Positions 25,207 to 32,463 of a stretch of DNA of 64,000 nt are shown here, one piece after another. The position numbers and the translations under genes were made by a program. How positions within the stretch are numbered: the first letter of the stretch is position 1; each line of letters opens with the position of its first letter. Source of the stretch: Bacteroidales bacterium (GTDB lineage Bacteria; Bacteroidota; Bacteroidia; Bacteroidales; F082); the NCBI GenBank assembly GCA_024710405.1, contig JANJUV010000017.1:62001-126000 (forward strand), given 5' to 3'. The notes under the pieces are model-generated. The model saw nothing but the letters and a program-made list of their open reading frames with translations. It ran no database searches and had not been told where the DNA came from.

Positions 25207-25229
25207 CGTTATGCTAATTTTGCATATCG
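25207..25229. promoter_or_regulatory. ModE-box-like operator 1
   Basis: A 23-bp near-palindrome: CGTTATG, nine bases, CATATCG. It contains the whole -7 element TAATTTTG. The same layout recurs at 29746-29768 before the second transcription unit. The end sequence CGTTAT facing ATAtCG resembles the E. coli ModE box (CGTTAT...ATAACG). Binding would block the promoter. Confidence 0.65.
25215..25222 (+). promoter_or_regulatory. TAnnTTTG-type promoter of the lipoprotein-TonB receptor unit
   Basis: TAATTTTG with TTG at 25194-25196, 18 bp upstream. The ATG follows at 25261. Embedded in the palindromic operator. Confidence 0.65.
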
Positions 25230-25260
25230 AAATTTAATCATTATTAAAACCCCAAACGAA

Positions 25261-25836
25261 ATGAAAACCATTACCCTGAATCTGATTTTGTTGTTTGCAG
25301 CCGCCATGCTTGTGTTCACCTCTTGCAAGAAAGACGAGGATAACGAACCGGCTAAAAACATTGTTACACTGGGTGCTCAGGAAAACACCACTCATGGCGC
25401 ATTCTTATCTGTGACCGAGAAGAAAGTGTATAAACAGGCCGATGCTTTCGCTGCCTCTGACAAAATTGATATTCTCTGCTTCTTTGAAGAAGCCGGTGGA
25501 AACAACATTGCCATCGCTGCTCCCGGAACCGGTATTAATGGCATTTACACAGGCGAAACCGCACCTGAAAACTGGGCCACCAAAAACCAGACTTATTTCA
25601 CAGATCCTGCTACAGAAATAACTGTTGCGCAATTCGATCAGCTGAAAGACGGCGATGCCATCATCCAAAGCTATTATGACGAAACCGTAACCAGCGGCAA
25701 CCGCAAAAAGAAAGACATGAAGGTGGATGACATTTATGCATTCAAAACTGTTTCCGGAACATACGGATTATTTAAAGTAACTGCCGTTGAGCAGGGCGCA
25801 ACGGGTCTTGTCACTTTCGAGTTCAAAACCAAATAA
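25261..25836 (+). CDS. surface-type lipoprotein of the ModE/TonB module (paralogue 1)
   Basis: Lipoprotein of 191 residues of no family I can name. The signal peptide ends at the lipobox VFTSC, and the mature end CKKDEDNEP fits the acidic signal that sends Bacteroidota lipoproteins to the cell surface. The rest (about 38-191) is one domain that is also found in the next gene: GAQENTTHGAFLSV, FDQLKDGDAIIQSYY and a closing FKTVSGTYGLFKV. It is the first gene after the operator-promoter and is separated from the next by a strong hairpin, so it may be made in excess. A ligand-binding partner of the TonB receptor is inference. Confidence 0.8.
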   Translation: MKTITLNLILLFAAAMLVFTSCKKDEDNEPAKNIVTLGAQENTTHGAFLSVTEKKVYKQADAFAASDKIDILCFFEEAGGNNIAIAAPGTGINGIYTGETAPENWATKNQTYFTDPATEITVAQFDQLKDGDAIIQSYYDETVTSGNRKKKDMKVDDIYAFKTVSGTYGLFKVTAVEQGATGLVTFEFKTK

Positions 25837-25859
25837 TTACCACTTATTGAAGATATTGT

Positions 25860-25901
25860 TATTCAACTGCACCGGCAAAAAGTTTCCGGTGCAGTTGAAT
25901 A
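25860..25901. promoter_or_regulatory. perfect 16-bp hairpin between the two lipoprotein genes
   Basis: TATTCAACTGCACCGG (25860-25875 begins with T) pairs with 25886-25901 with no mismatch around a 10-nt loop. No T-run follows, so it is not a standard terminator; it may protect the upstream mRNA end or attenuate read-through. A second weaker palindrome ATTCAAC-TGCAAT-GTTGAAT overlaps 25917-25936, repeating the same arm sequence. Confidence 0.75.
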
Positions 25902-25968
25902 TCACGTTTAAGATAATTCAACTGCAATGTTGAATTCAGGTATTCTGTCAAACCAACACCAAACTGAT

Positions 25969-26895
25969 ATGAACCGGCGAACATTGCTTTTTATGTTTTT
26001 CAACCTGTTGCTGATGTTTGTTCTGGCCATCGTAACGGCATGTGAAAAGACTGAACCTGCGGTCAGCAAACCCTTTGTGGCACTCAAAACCGGCGAATTC
26101 ACCGCCGATGGTACCGAAGTGCCTGTCGGCGGCAAGCTCACCTTCGGAATTACAGCCACGGAAGGAAGTGCCCCTTTGACAAACATTGTGATCAGACGTG
26201 TTGCCGACGGAATTGTGTCAACAGAACTGGATCAGGGCATCTATCTTCCTTCCGGGGGCCTCGATTACACCTTTAGGGCCACCAAGTCAGCTGCACAGCG
26301 CGAAGAATGGCATTTTAAGGTAATGAATGCACGGCGCGATACGGCTTCTGTTACAATAACAGTTCATCTGGGCGAAGGCTCCGCCTACAGCCCAATCAAC
26401 CATTATCCTTCGCTGATTATCGGAATGCAGCACAATACCGGATTGCCGCAATATGTCGACCTTCGGACGGGCAACGTATTTACAACCGAAACAGTAGGCG
26501 GAAACGAAGCCTCCGTTGACATGGTAGCCTTTGTGTATTTCACAGGTGGTGTGATGTCGCCGACACTTTGCTGCCCTGCTTACTCAGGCAGCAGTTCGGT
26601 CACAGGGCACTATCCCGACATCGCCGGCTGGCCTGTGCGTAATTCAACACTGTACGACTATTACACCAGCGACAACGACCTCATTGATCCAGCCGATTTT
26701 GAAGCAGCCGTCAACGACAGCCTGCTGGTGCAAGCCTACAAACCGGGCAATGTAAGCGGACTGTGCAAATTTATGTTCACAGGCCGTATTGTCCCATTTA
26801 AAACATCCGATGGCAAATACGGATTGATCAGGGTGAAACATGCTGATACTGTATCAGAAGGTTTTATGGAAATTGAAATAAAAGTACAGCAATGA
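25969..26895 (+). CDS. lipoprotein of the ModE/TonB module (paralogue 2)
   Basis: Lipoprotein of 308 residues with signal peptide and lipobox IVTAC. After an N-terminal beta-rich region (about 30-130; FVALKTGEFTADGTEVPVGG, then TFRATKSAAQ) it carries a C-terminal domain related to the preceding gene's: GMQHNTGLPQYVDL aligns with GAQENTTHGAFLSV, and FKTSDGKYGLIRV with FKTVSGTYGLFKV. A Cys pair (TLCCPAYSG) and a further Cys (GLCKFMF) are unique to this copy. Its stop overlaps the TonB receptor start (ATGA), which implies equal production and probably a complex at the outer membrane. Confidence 0.82.
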   Translation: MNRRTLLFMFFNLLLMFVLAIVTACEKTEPAVSKPFVALKTGEFTADGTEVPVGGKLTFGITATEGSAPLTNIVIRRVADGIVSTELDQGIYLPSGGLDYTFRATKSAAQREEWHFKVMNARRDTASVTITVHLGEGSAYSPINHYPSLIIGMQHNTGLPQYVDLRTGNVFTTETVGGNEASVDMVAFVYFTGGVMSPTLCCPAYSGSSSVTGHYPDIAGWPVRNSTLYDYYTSDNDLIDPADFEAAVNDSLLVQAYKPGNVSGLCKFMFTGRIVPFKTSDGKYGLIRVKHADTVSEGFMEIEIKVQQ

Positions 26896-29207
26896 ACAGG
26901 ATATTGACGTGTACCATAGCCATTATGCTGACGGCATTTACGGTTCAGGGGCAGGAACTTCTCAGGGGTCAGGTTTTGGACGCACAAAATCAAATAACCG
27001 TACCCGGAGCACATATTTATATAGGCAATAAATTAGTAGGTGTCAGCGATTTTCAGGGCTACTTCAGTCTTGATGATGTTTCACCAAAAAACCAACTGGC
27101 TGTCACTGCGATCGGATACAATCGTTTCACCCATATCCTTACAAAACAAGATCTTAACGGCCGACTGTTTGTGGCAGAGTTGCAATCTTCCGACATTGGA
27201 CTTGATGAGTTTGTTGTGACAGCCACGCGCAACGAACAGCGCATCAACGAGATACCTGGACGTATTGAATTGATTGGAGCCGAACGGCTGTCCTTTGCGG
27301 CTGCTCCTTCAGCGGATGAGGCTATTTCCACCCTTCCCGGTGTTCACAGCGGCCGTTCTTTCGGACTTTTTTCGCACCGTGCAACAGTAAGTATGCGGGG
27401 TGTGAGCGGGAAAGAGCAGGCGCGTACTCTTGTGCTGCTTGATGGTGTGCCCATGAACAAAGCCGATGGAGGTTCTGTAAACTGGAATCTATTTTCGACA
27501 GGCGATATTGAACGGATCGAAGTGGTCAAGGGGCCGGGTTCGGCACTATACGGAGGCAATGCGATGGGTGGTGTGATCAATATCGTCAGGCGTAAGCCCG
27601 GCAAGCCATTGGAAGGCCATATTGCTGCTTCAGGAGGAACCTATTTCACACGCGGGTTCAGGGGAAACCTTGGTGGGCGCAAAGGGGCATTTTACTGGCA
27701 GGCTTCGGGATTGTGGCGCGCCAGCGATGGTTATATTACCCAATCGGAGGCCGACCGTAAAGCGAATCCACATATCATTAAGTCGGATTTTCACGAAAAA
27801 ATGGCTACACTAAGAGCCGGCTACAGCCAGAGCGAAAAGTTTGAAGCAGAGGTGGTTTTTTCCGCTTTTGATGACACCCGCGGTACAGGCGAAAAAGTAT
27901 ATCAACCCGAAGGCAACACCACCGACCACGACACCTACAGCGTTCATGCCAGTTTCAAAGGCAGATCTGGGCTTGCTTCATGGAATTCAGTGGTATTTTT
28001 TAACCGCGAAGATTACAAAAGAGTCAGCGAATGGTTTAAAGACGATTACACATGGTATGACGTCAGGTCAGCACGGCTTGACTATGGAGCACTCACCGGG
28101 ATACACCGTCAAACGGGCCGACACCTGCTATCTGCCGGTGTCGACATCAGGATGGGCGAGGTTGATGCAGCAGATATTTATTTCACTTCAACAGATCAGG
28201 TGGATAACTTCGGAAAAAACAGTTTCTATGGAATGTATGCCCAGGATCAGATCAGGTTTTATGACAGCACGATTGTGCTTGTTGCCGGACTTAGGTATGA
28301 CTATGCCACTTTTTATGAAAGCGGGTTCCGTATTCACGACCCTTCGGCTGAGACAAAATTTATGCGCCCGTATGAGTTCAGTGGCTTGCCTGCCCAAAGC
28401 TGGGGAGCGTTAAGCCCAAGAATATCATTGCAATATAAACCCGGAGACAGGTTCAGGTTGTATGCCGCATATGGCAGGGGTTTCAGGCCAGCTGTACTCG
28501 ACGACCTTTGTCGTTCGGGCAGGGTAAGGGGAGGATTCAAAGTCGCCAACCCCAGGTTATTGCCCGAGTTTCTCAATAGCTTTGAAACTGGCGCCGATTT
28601 TCGTCCGACCGAAAAACTAAGGCTTTCGGCCAGCGCATATGCTTCATCAGGAAAAGATTTTCTGTATTATGTCTCAACAGGTGACAGCATCGATATGGGT
28701 TTTGGCAACAGACCGGTAATGATCAGAGCCAACATTTCCTCTGTCAGGATGTACGGCATCGAGACTGATTTCATGCTTACGGTGTCGCCAGCCCTGCTCA
28801 TCTTTGGAAACTACGCGTTTAATATTTCTGAAATAACTGATTTTGAGGCACTGACCATGACAGATGGAGCTGATCTGACTGGCAAATACCTCACTGATGT
28901 GCCTTTCCATTCAGCCAATATGGGACTTCAGCTGCGAACACCCTATGTTGATGCAGGCGTATTGTCGAGGTTTACGGGAGCCATGTATGTCAACGACCAG
29001 AACATCACCGACGAAATCGTGGGGAGTAAGACTTATCCTGATGTTTTTACGGTTGATCTGAAACTCAGCAGGCTATTTGCTTCGCGCTATTCGGTCTCGC
29101 TTTCTGTACAGAATGTCTTCGACAGAAAGATTTATGAAAGCAAAGGAGCTGTTGGCCCCGGAAGGTTTATCATGCTCGAAGCAGGAGTTGCCCTTGGCAA
29201 AATGTAA
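26892..29207 (+). CDS. TonB-dependent outer-membrane receptor
   Basis: Outer-membrane active transporter of 771 residues. Order: signal peptide (1-19), CarboxypepD_reg-like domain (about 22-100), TonB-box region, plug domain (about 115-225; ISTLPGVHSGRSFG, TLVLLDGVPMNKADGG, GPGSALYGGNAMGGVINIV) and a 22-strand-type barrel ending in an aromatic-poor GRFIMLEAGVALGKM. There is no SusD partner, so it is not a SusC glycan importer; size and plug are of the siderophore/cobalamin/metal class. It is translationally coupled to a lipoprotein and lies behind a ModE-like operator. The cargo is probably an oxyanion, a metal chelate or a cofactor; this is inferred only from the regulator. Confidence 0.93.
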   Translation: MNRILTCTIAIMLTAFTVQGQELLRGQVLDAQNQITVPGAHIYIGNKLVGVSDFQGYFSLDDVSPKNQLAVTAIGYNRFTHILTKQDLNGRLFVAELQSSDIGLDEFVVTATRNEQRINEIPGRIELIGAERLSFAAAPSADEAISTLPGVHSGRSFGLFSHRATVSMRGVSGKEQARTLVLLDGVPMNKADGGSVNWNLFSTGDIERIEVVKGPGSALYGGNAMGGVINIVRRKPGKPLEGHIAASGGTYFTRGFRGNLGGRKGAFYWQASGLWRASDGYITQSEADRKANPHIIKSDFHEKMATLRAGYSQSEKFEAEVVFSAFDDTRGTGEKVYQPEGNTTDHDTYSVHASFKGRSGLASWNSVVFFNREDYKRVSEWFKDDYTWYDVRSARLDYGALTGIHRQTGRHLLSAGVDIRMGEVDAADIYFTSTDQVDNFGKNSFYGMYAQDQIRFYDSTIVLVAGLRYDYATFYESGFRIHDPSAETKFMRPYEFSGLPAQSWGALSPRISLQYKPGDRFRLYAAYGRGFRPAVLDDLCRSGRVRGGFKVANPRLLPEFLNSFETGADFRPTEKLRLSASAYASSGKDFLYYVSTGDSIDMGFGNRPVMIRANISSVRMYGIETDFMLTVSPALLIFGNYAFNISEITDFEALTMTDGADLTGKYLTDVPFHSANMGLQLRTPYVDAGVLSRFTGAMYVNDQNITDEIVGSKTYPDVFTVDLKLSRLFASRYSVSLSVQNVFDRKIYESKGAVGPGRFIMLEAGVALGKM

Positions 29208-29224
29208 TCGACAGCGAAAAAATG

Positions 29225-29596
29225 CTACTCGTGCTGCTTTAACTGCTGCAGGCTGCTGATCATGTCTTCAAACAGTTTATTGATCTCCGGACTGGCGCGT
29301 TCATAAAGGTGGTCGAAGAAGTACACCATTTTTTCGCCCTCAGCAGTGAGAATGGTGTGTCCGCCTTTTTCGCCTCCACGTGTTTTCTCAATCAGCGGAA
29401 ACCCAAGTTTCGACTCTATCTTTTTCAGGTTCTCCCAGGTTTGCCGGTAGGTATAGCCCAGTTGATTCACAGCTGCCTGCAAAGAGCCGGTTTCCTTTAT
29501 TGCCTTGAGGAGCATCCACTTGCCTTCTCCCAGAATGCTTTCGCCATTGGATTTCTCTATCCAGAATTTGAATTTTAACTGAAGGTCATCATTCAT
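29225..29596 (-). CDS. ModE-type winged-helix regulator without molybdate-binding domain
   Basis: DNA-binding protein of 123 residues. The winged helix-turn-helix (about 18-85) has the ModE features: KWMLLKAIKETGSLQAAV (helix 1-2), GYTYRQTWENLKKIE (recognition helix) and the wing TRGGEKGGHTILT, matching the ATGGKGGGGAVLT-type wing of E. coli ModE. The TOBE/Mop molybdate domains are absent, so the signal must be sensed in the short C-terminal helix or by another protein. ATG at 29596 is preferred to an upstream codon at 29632. It lies between the two units that carry the 23-bp palindromes and ends convergently with the receptor gene. Confidence 0.88.
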   Translation of the reverse strand: MNDDLQLKFKFWIEKSNGESILGEGKWMLLKAIKETGSLQAAVNQLGYTYRQTWENLKKIESKLGFPLIEKTRGGEKGGHTILTAEGEKMVYFFDHLYERASPEINKLFEDMISSLQQLKQHE

Positions 29597-29630
29597 GTCA
29601 GTTATGTTGCTTCTGAGGTGCAAGTTAATC

Positions 29631-29711
29631 AATAGTTATGACGCAAACCTGTTTCCATGACCTGCCAGAAGGGAATCCGTGCGAATTTAGAATCGATATA
29701 AATAGTTATGA
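29631..29711. promoter_or_regulatory. direct repeat AATAGTTATGA in the modE-like divergent gap
   Basis: AATAGTTATGA occurs at 29631-29641 and 29701-29711, exactly 70 bp apart. The core GTTATG is also the arm of the palindromic operators, and another GTTATG lies at 29601, so these may be extra half-sites for autoregulation. Confidence 0.45.
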
Positions 29712-29745
29712 TTGGTTGGTACCATCACGAATAGGTCGAAATTTG

Positions 29746-29768
29746 CGATATGTTAATTTTGCATGTCG
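29746..29768. promoter_or_regulatory. ModE-box-like operator 2
   Basis: CGATATG, nine bases, CATGTCG: the same 23-bp layout as 25207-25229 with 19 of 23 identical positions, and again containing TAATTTTG. It precedes the SUOX-like lipoprotein gene by 15 nt. Confidence 0.65.
29754..29761 (+). promoter_or_regulatory. TAnnTTTG-type promoter of the SUOX-like lipoprotein gene
   Basis: TAATTTTG inside operator 2, 22 nt before the ATG at 29784. Confidence 0.6.
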
Positions 29769-29783
29769 GATAAATTCAGTATT

Positions 29784-30854
29784 ATGAAAACCATGAGATA
29801 CTTTACGTTAGCAATCTGTTTTCTGGTAATGGCTATTGGTTTTTTTTCCTGTTCAGGTCCATTGGGCACTGATGCACTAACCGGAGCCAGCAAGAATTTC
29901 GCTTCGGGTGGTAACAGTTTGTTTCACCGGACAGAGCCGGTTCGAATGCAGCAGGGCACCCTTATGCTGGCAGGTGAAGTTACGGTGGCAGGACCGATTG
30001 ACCTGAAGGGCCTTTACGAACGTGAAACAGTTGTCAGGGAAGCCCGTCATGATTCGTCGGGAATGGCACTGGTCGGAGCCTATCGCTACAAGGGTTATTC
30101 TTTGCTCGACCTGCTCAACGACAATGTTTTGGCCAAGAAGAATGCTGAACTGTTCAGGCCGGCAATAGATCTGTATCTTATTGTCGAAAATGAGACGGGC
30201 CAGCGGGTTGTATTTTCCTGGTCGGAGATTTTCCACACCGCACGCCCACATCAGATCATGATTGCAACTGCTGCAGCTCCTGTGCTGCCCTACAAGCGCG
30301 AAGTAACCTATCCTGTTTCGCCAATCTGGAGGATCGTGGCAGCCGACGACCTGAACAACGAACGTTTTCTTGAGAATCCGAGCAAAATTACGGTTGTGTC
30401 ATTTGATAAAAAAGAGTATCCGATCAACCGTGAAATCAAGCCTTTGTTCAGTTCTGCGATTGACGTCCGCTTGCACGACAGCATCGTAGCTGTTTTGGGG
30501 CCTGATCAAGCATCACAGGAGCACCTGCATTACGAAACTACATTTTACGGAATGGGCATGGGATATCATTCTGTTGACGGCTTCTCCGGACCATCGGTTG
30601 AAGTTTTGCTGAAGCCTTTCACAGCACATCTGCACGATGAACTTTCGGGCAGTGGACTGGTGTGTTTTTCCGGACTCGATGGATACAGAACAGTGTTCAG
30701 TTACAGCGAGTTGTTCAATCGTGCTGATGGAATAAAGGCGATCCTTGCCGTGAATGAAGAAGAAGGGGGAATGTTCAGGCTGTTTCACCCGGCCGATTTC
30801 TTTGCCGACCGCTCAGTGAAAGCTTTGCAGGAAGTGTATATCTTTCAGCCCTGA
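29784..30854 (+). CDS. lipoprotein with two SUOX-fold-like (molybdopterin-binding-type) repeats
   Basis: Lipoprotein of 356 residues (lipobox FFSC, Cys22). The mature protein contains two related halves. Half 1: LAGEVTVAGPIDLKGLY, YRYKGYSLLDLLN, TGQRVVFSWSEIFHTARP, FLENPSKITVVSF. Half 2: DGFSGPSVEVLLKPF, DGYRTVFSYSELFNRADG, FADRSVKALQEVYIF. The pattern resembles the oxidoreductase molybdopterin-binding (sulfite-oxidase) fold, but no cysteine sits in either half where sulfite oxidase binds its cofactor, so it is probably a binder rather than an enzyme. The ATG at 29784 is used because the upstream codon at 29763 lies inside the operator. It shares the ModE-like control of the TonB receptor unit. 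Confidence 0.7.
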   Translation: MKTMRYFTLAICFLVMAIGFFSCSGPLGTDALTGASKNFASGGNSLFHRTEPVRMQQGTLMLAGEVTVAGPIDLKGLYERETVVREARHDSSGMALVGAYRYKGYSLLDLLNDNVLAKKNAELFRPAIDLYLIVENETGQRVVFSWSEIFHTARPHQIMIATAAAPVLPYKREVTYPVSPIWRIVAADDLNNERFLENPSKITVVSFDKKEYPINREIKPLFSSAIDVRLHDSIVAVLGPDQASQEHLHYETTFYGMGMGYHSVDGFSGPSVEVLLKPFTAHLHDELSGSGLVCFSGLDGYRTVFSYSELFNRADGIKAILAVNEEEGGMFRLFHPADFFADRSVKALQEVYIFQP

Positions 30855-30870
30855 GTTACCTTTTAAAGAG

Positions 30871-31217
30871 GGGTCTGCTGAAAAATTCCTGATATCGAAG
30901 TTTTCTTAATATTTCAGTTTGAAAGCAATTCAAATTTAACCGCTAAGAACGCAGAGTAATACGCGAAGACCGCTAAGTTAGTGTTAGTATGATAAAGTGT
31001 AGATGAATTATTTGCGCCCTTTGCGGTTGATTCCTTTGCGTCCTCTGCAGTTAAAGCCTGAATGTTAACTCAGGAAATTGTTTCACTCACATTCGAAATC
31101 GAATTCTGAAGTCTTTGCAGGCTTTTTGAAACGAATGGATGGGAACACTTGCACAAAATGTTTAGAATTTATTTTTTTAAATTGATAATGATAGGCTAAA
31201 GTGCTTTAGAGCAGACC
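30871..31217. mobile_element. MITE-like element with short terminal inverted repeats
   Basis: GGGTCTGCT at 30871-30879 is repeated inverted as AGCAGACCC at 31209-31217, enclosing 347 bp with no gene. Inside are arms of the spacer-repeat type: TAACCGCTAAGAACGCAGA (30938-30956) against TTTGCGCCCTTTGCGGTT (31011-31028) and CTGCAGTTAA (31045-31054). The same terminus, CAGGGTCTGCTGAA, occurs at 13597 beside another such block. No transposase and no clear target duplication are visible. Confidence 0.45.
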
Positions 31218-31232
31218 CTGAATATCCGCGGC

Positions 31233-32462
31233 TTAAAGAAGCATTTTTGCGGCCTTTTGCACGGCATCGCAGAGCATATCAACTTCCTCAAAGGTATTAT
31301 ACAAAGCAAATGAGGCCCTTACGGTTCCGGGAATGCCGTAAATATCCATCACCGGCTGAGCACAATGATGGCCAGTTCGTACCGCAATACCCATCTTGTC
31401 GAGCAAGGTTCCGGCATCGTAAGGGTGTGAATCGCCGAGTAAAAATGATACCAGCCCACTGCGTTGCGTTGGATGTCCGACAAACCTGATTCCGGGTATT
31501 TCCGAAAGTTTTCCGACAGCATAATCAAGCAAACGGTGCTCATAGGCATGAACCTGAGCTATATCCTGTAGATTCAGAAATTCGAGGGCGGCCCCAAGAC
31601 CAAGAACAGCACCCACATTGGGTGTTCCGGCCTCAAATTTGAAAGGAAGCTCGTTAAATGTTGTTTCGGCAAAACTTACCTGATCCACCATCTCGCCTCC
31701 AAACTGCCAGGGTTCCATTTGCTCCAGCCATCTCTGCTTGCCGTAGAGCACTCCTACTCCCATCGGGGCATACACTTTATGTCCTGAATACACATAAAAG
31801 TCACAGTCCAGTTCCTGCACATCCACCTGCATATGGGCCACAGCCTGAGCCCCGTCAACCAGCACCGGGATACCAGCTTCATGGGCCATACGCGTCATCT
31901 CTTTTGCGGGATTCACTGTTCCCAGGGCGTTGGAAATATGCGTGAAGGCAGCCATCACAGGGCGTTGCTGAAGCAATTCGCTAAAATGGTTCAGATCAAC
32001 TTCTCCCGTGTCGGTGAGACGGGTCACAAGCAAACGTCCGTTGTAATTACGGCATAGTTGCTGCCAGGGAACCATGTTTGAGTGGTGTTCCATAGCTGTA
32101 ACCAATATGCTGCTTCCGGGTTTCATCAGCAGCTTACCCATAGAATGACTTACAAGGTTAACAGATTCGGTAGTGCCTTTGGTGAAAATGATCTCGTGTG
32201 CAGCTTGTGCATTTAGGTTGCGTGCCACATGGCCCCGGGTTTGCTCAAAAGCATCGGTTGCCTGCTGGCTGAGGTAGTGTACTCCGCGATGAATATTGCA
32301 GTTTTCCTGTTCGTAGTATCTTGTGAGCCGGTCAATGACTATCCGTGGTTTTTGCGTTGTTGCCGCATTATCGAGATAAACAAGGGGTTTGCCATACACC
32401 TTCTGGTGTAAGGCAGGGAAATCATCCCGCACACTGTGGGCATCAAAGGCGGGTGTTTTCAT
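31233..32462 (-). CDS. sufS: cysteine desulfurase SufS
   Basis: PLP-dependent desulfurase of 409 residues that draws sulfur from cysteine for Fe-S assembly. YLDNAATTQKP opens the fold, the PLP Lys is in YSGHKVYAPMG, and the persulfide Cys367 is in RTGHHCAQP, the SufS/CsdA class II motif. The ATG at 32462 lies 1 nt after the sufD stop; a longer frame into sufD is rejected. Normally followed by sufE and a DUF59 gene, which here lie 6.3 kb downstream beyond the TonB module. Confidence 0.97.
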   Translation of the reverse strand: MKTPAFDAHSVRDDFPALHQKVYGKPLVYLDNAATTQKPRIVIDRLTRYYEQENCNIHRGVHYLSQQATDAFEQTRGHVARNLNAQAAHEIIFTKGTTESVNLVSHSMGKLLMKPGSSILVTAMEHHSNMVPWQQLCRNYNGRLLVTRLTDTGEVDLNHFSELLQQRPVMAAFTHISNALGTVNPAKEMTRMAHEAGIPVLVDGAQAVAHMQVDVQELDCDFYVYSGHKVYAPMGVGVLYGKQRWLEQMEPWQFGGEMVDQVSFAETTFNELPFKFEAGTPNVGAVLGLGAALEFLNLQDIAQVHAYEHRLLDYAVGKLSEIPGIRFVGHPTQRSGLVSFLLGDSHPYDAGTLLDKMGIAVRTGHHCAQPVMDIYGIPGTVRASFALYNTFEEVDMLCDAVQKAAKMLL

Positions 32463-32463
32463 A

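Noticed and set aside
26892-29207. TonB receptor as SusC of a polysaccharide utilisation locus
   Set aside because: No SusD gene adjoins it, no glycoside hydrolases are in the unit, and its length and plug are of the metal or cofactor receptor class.
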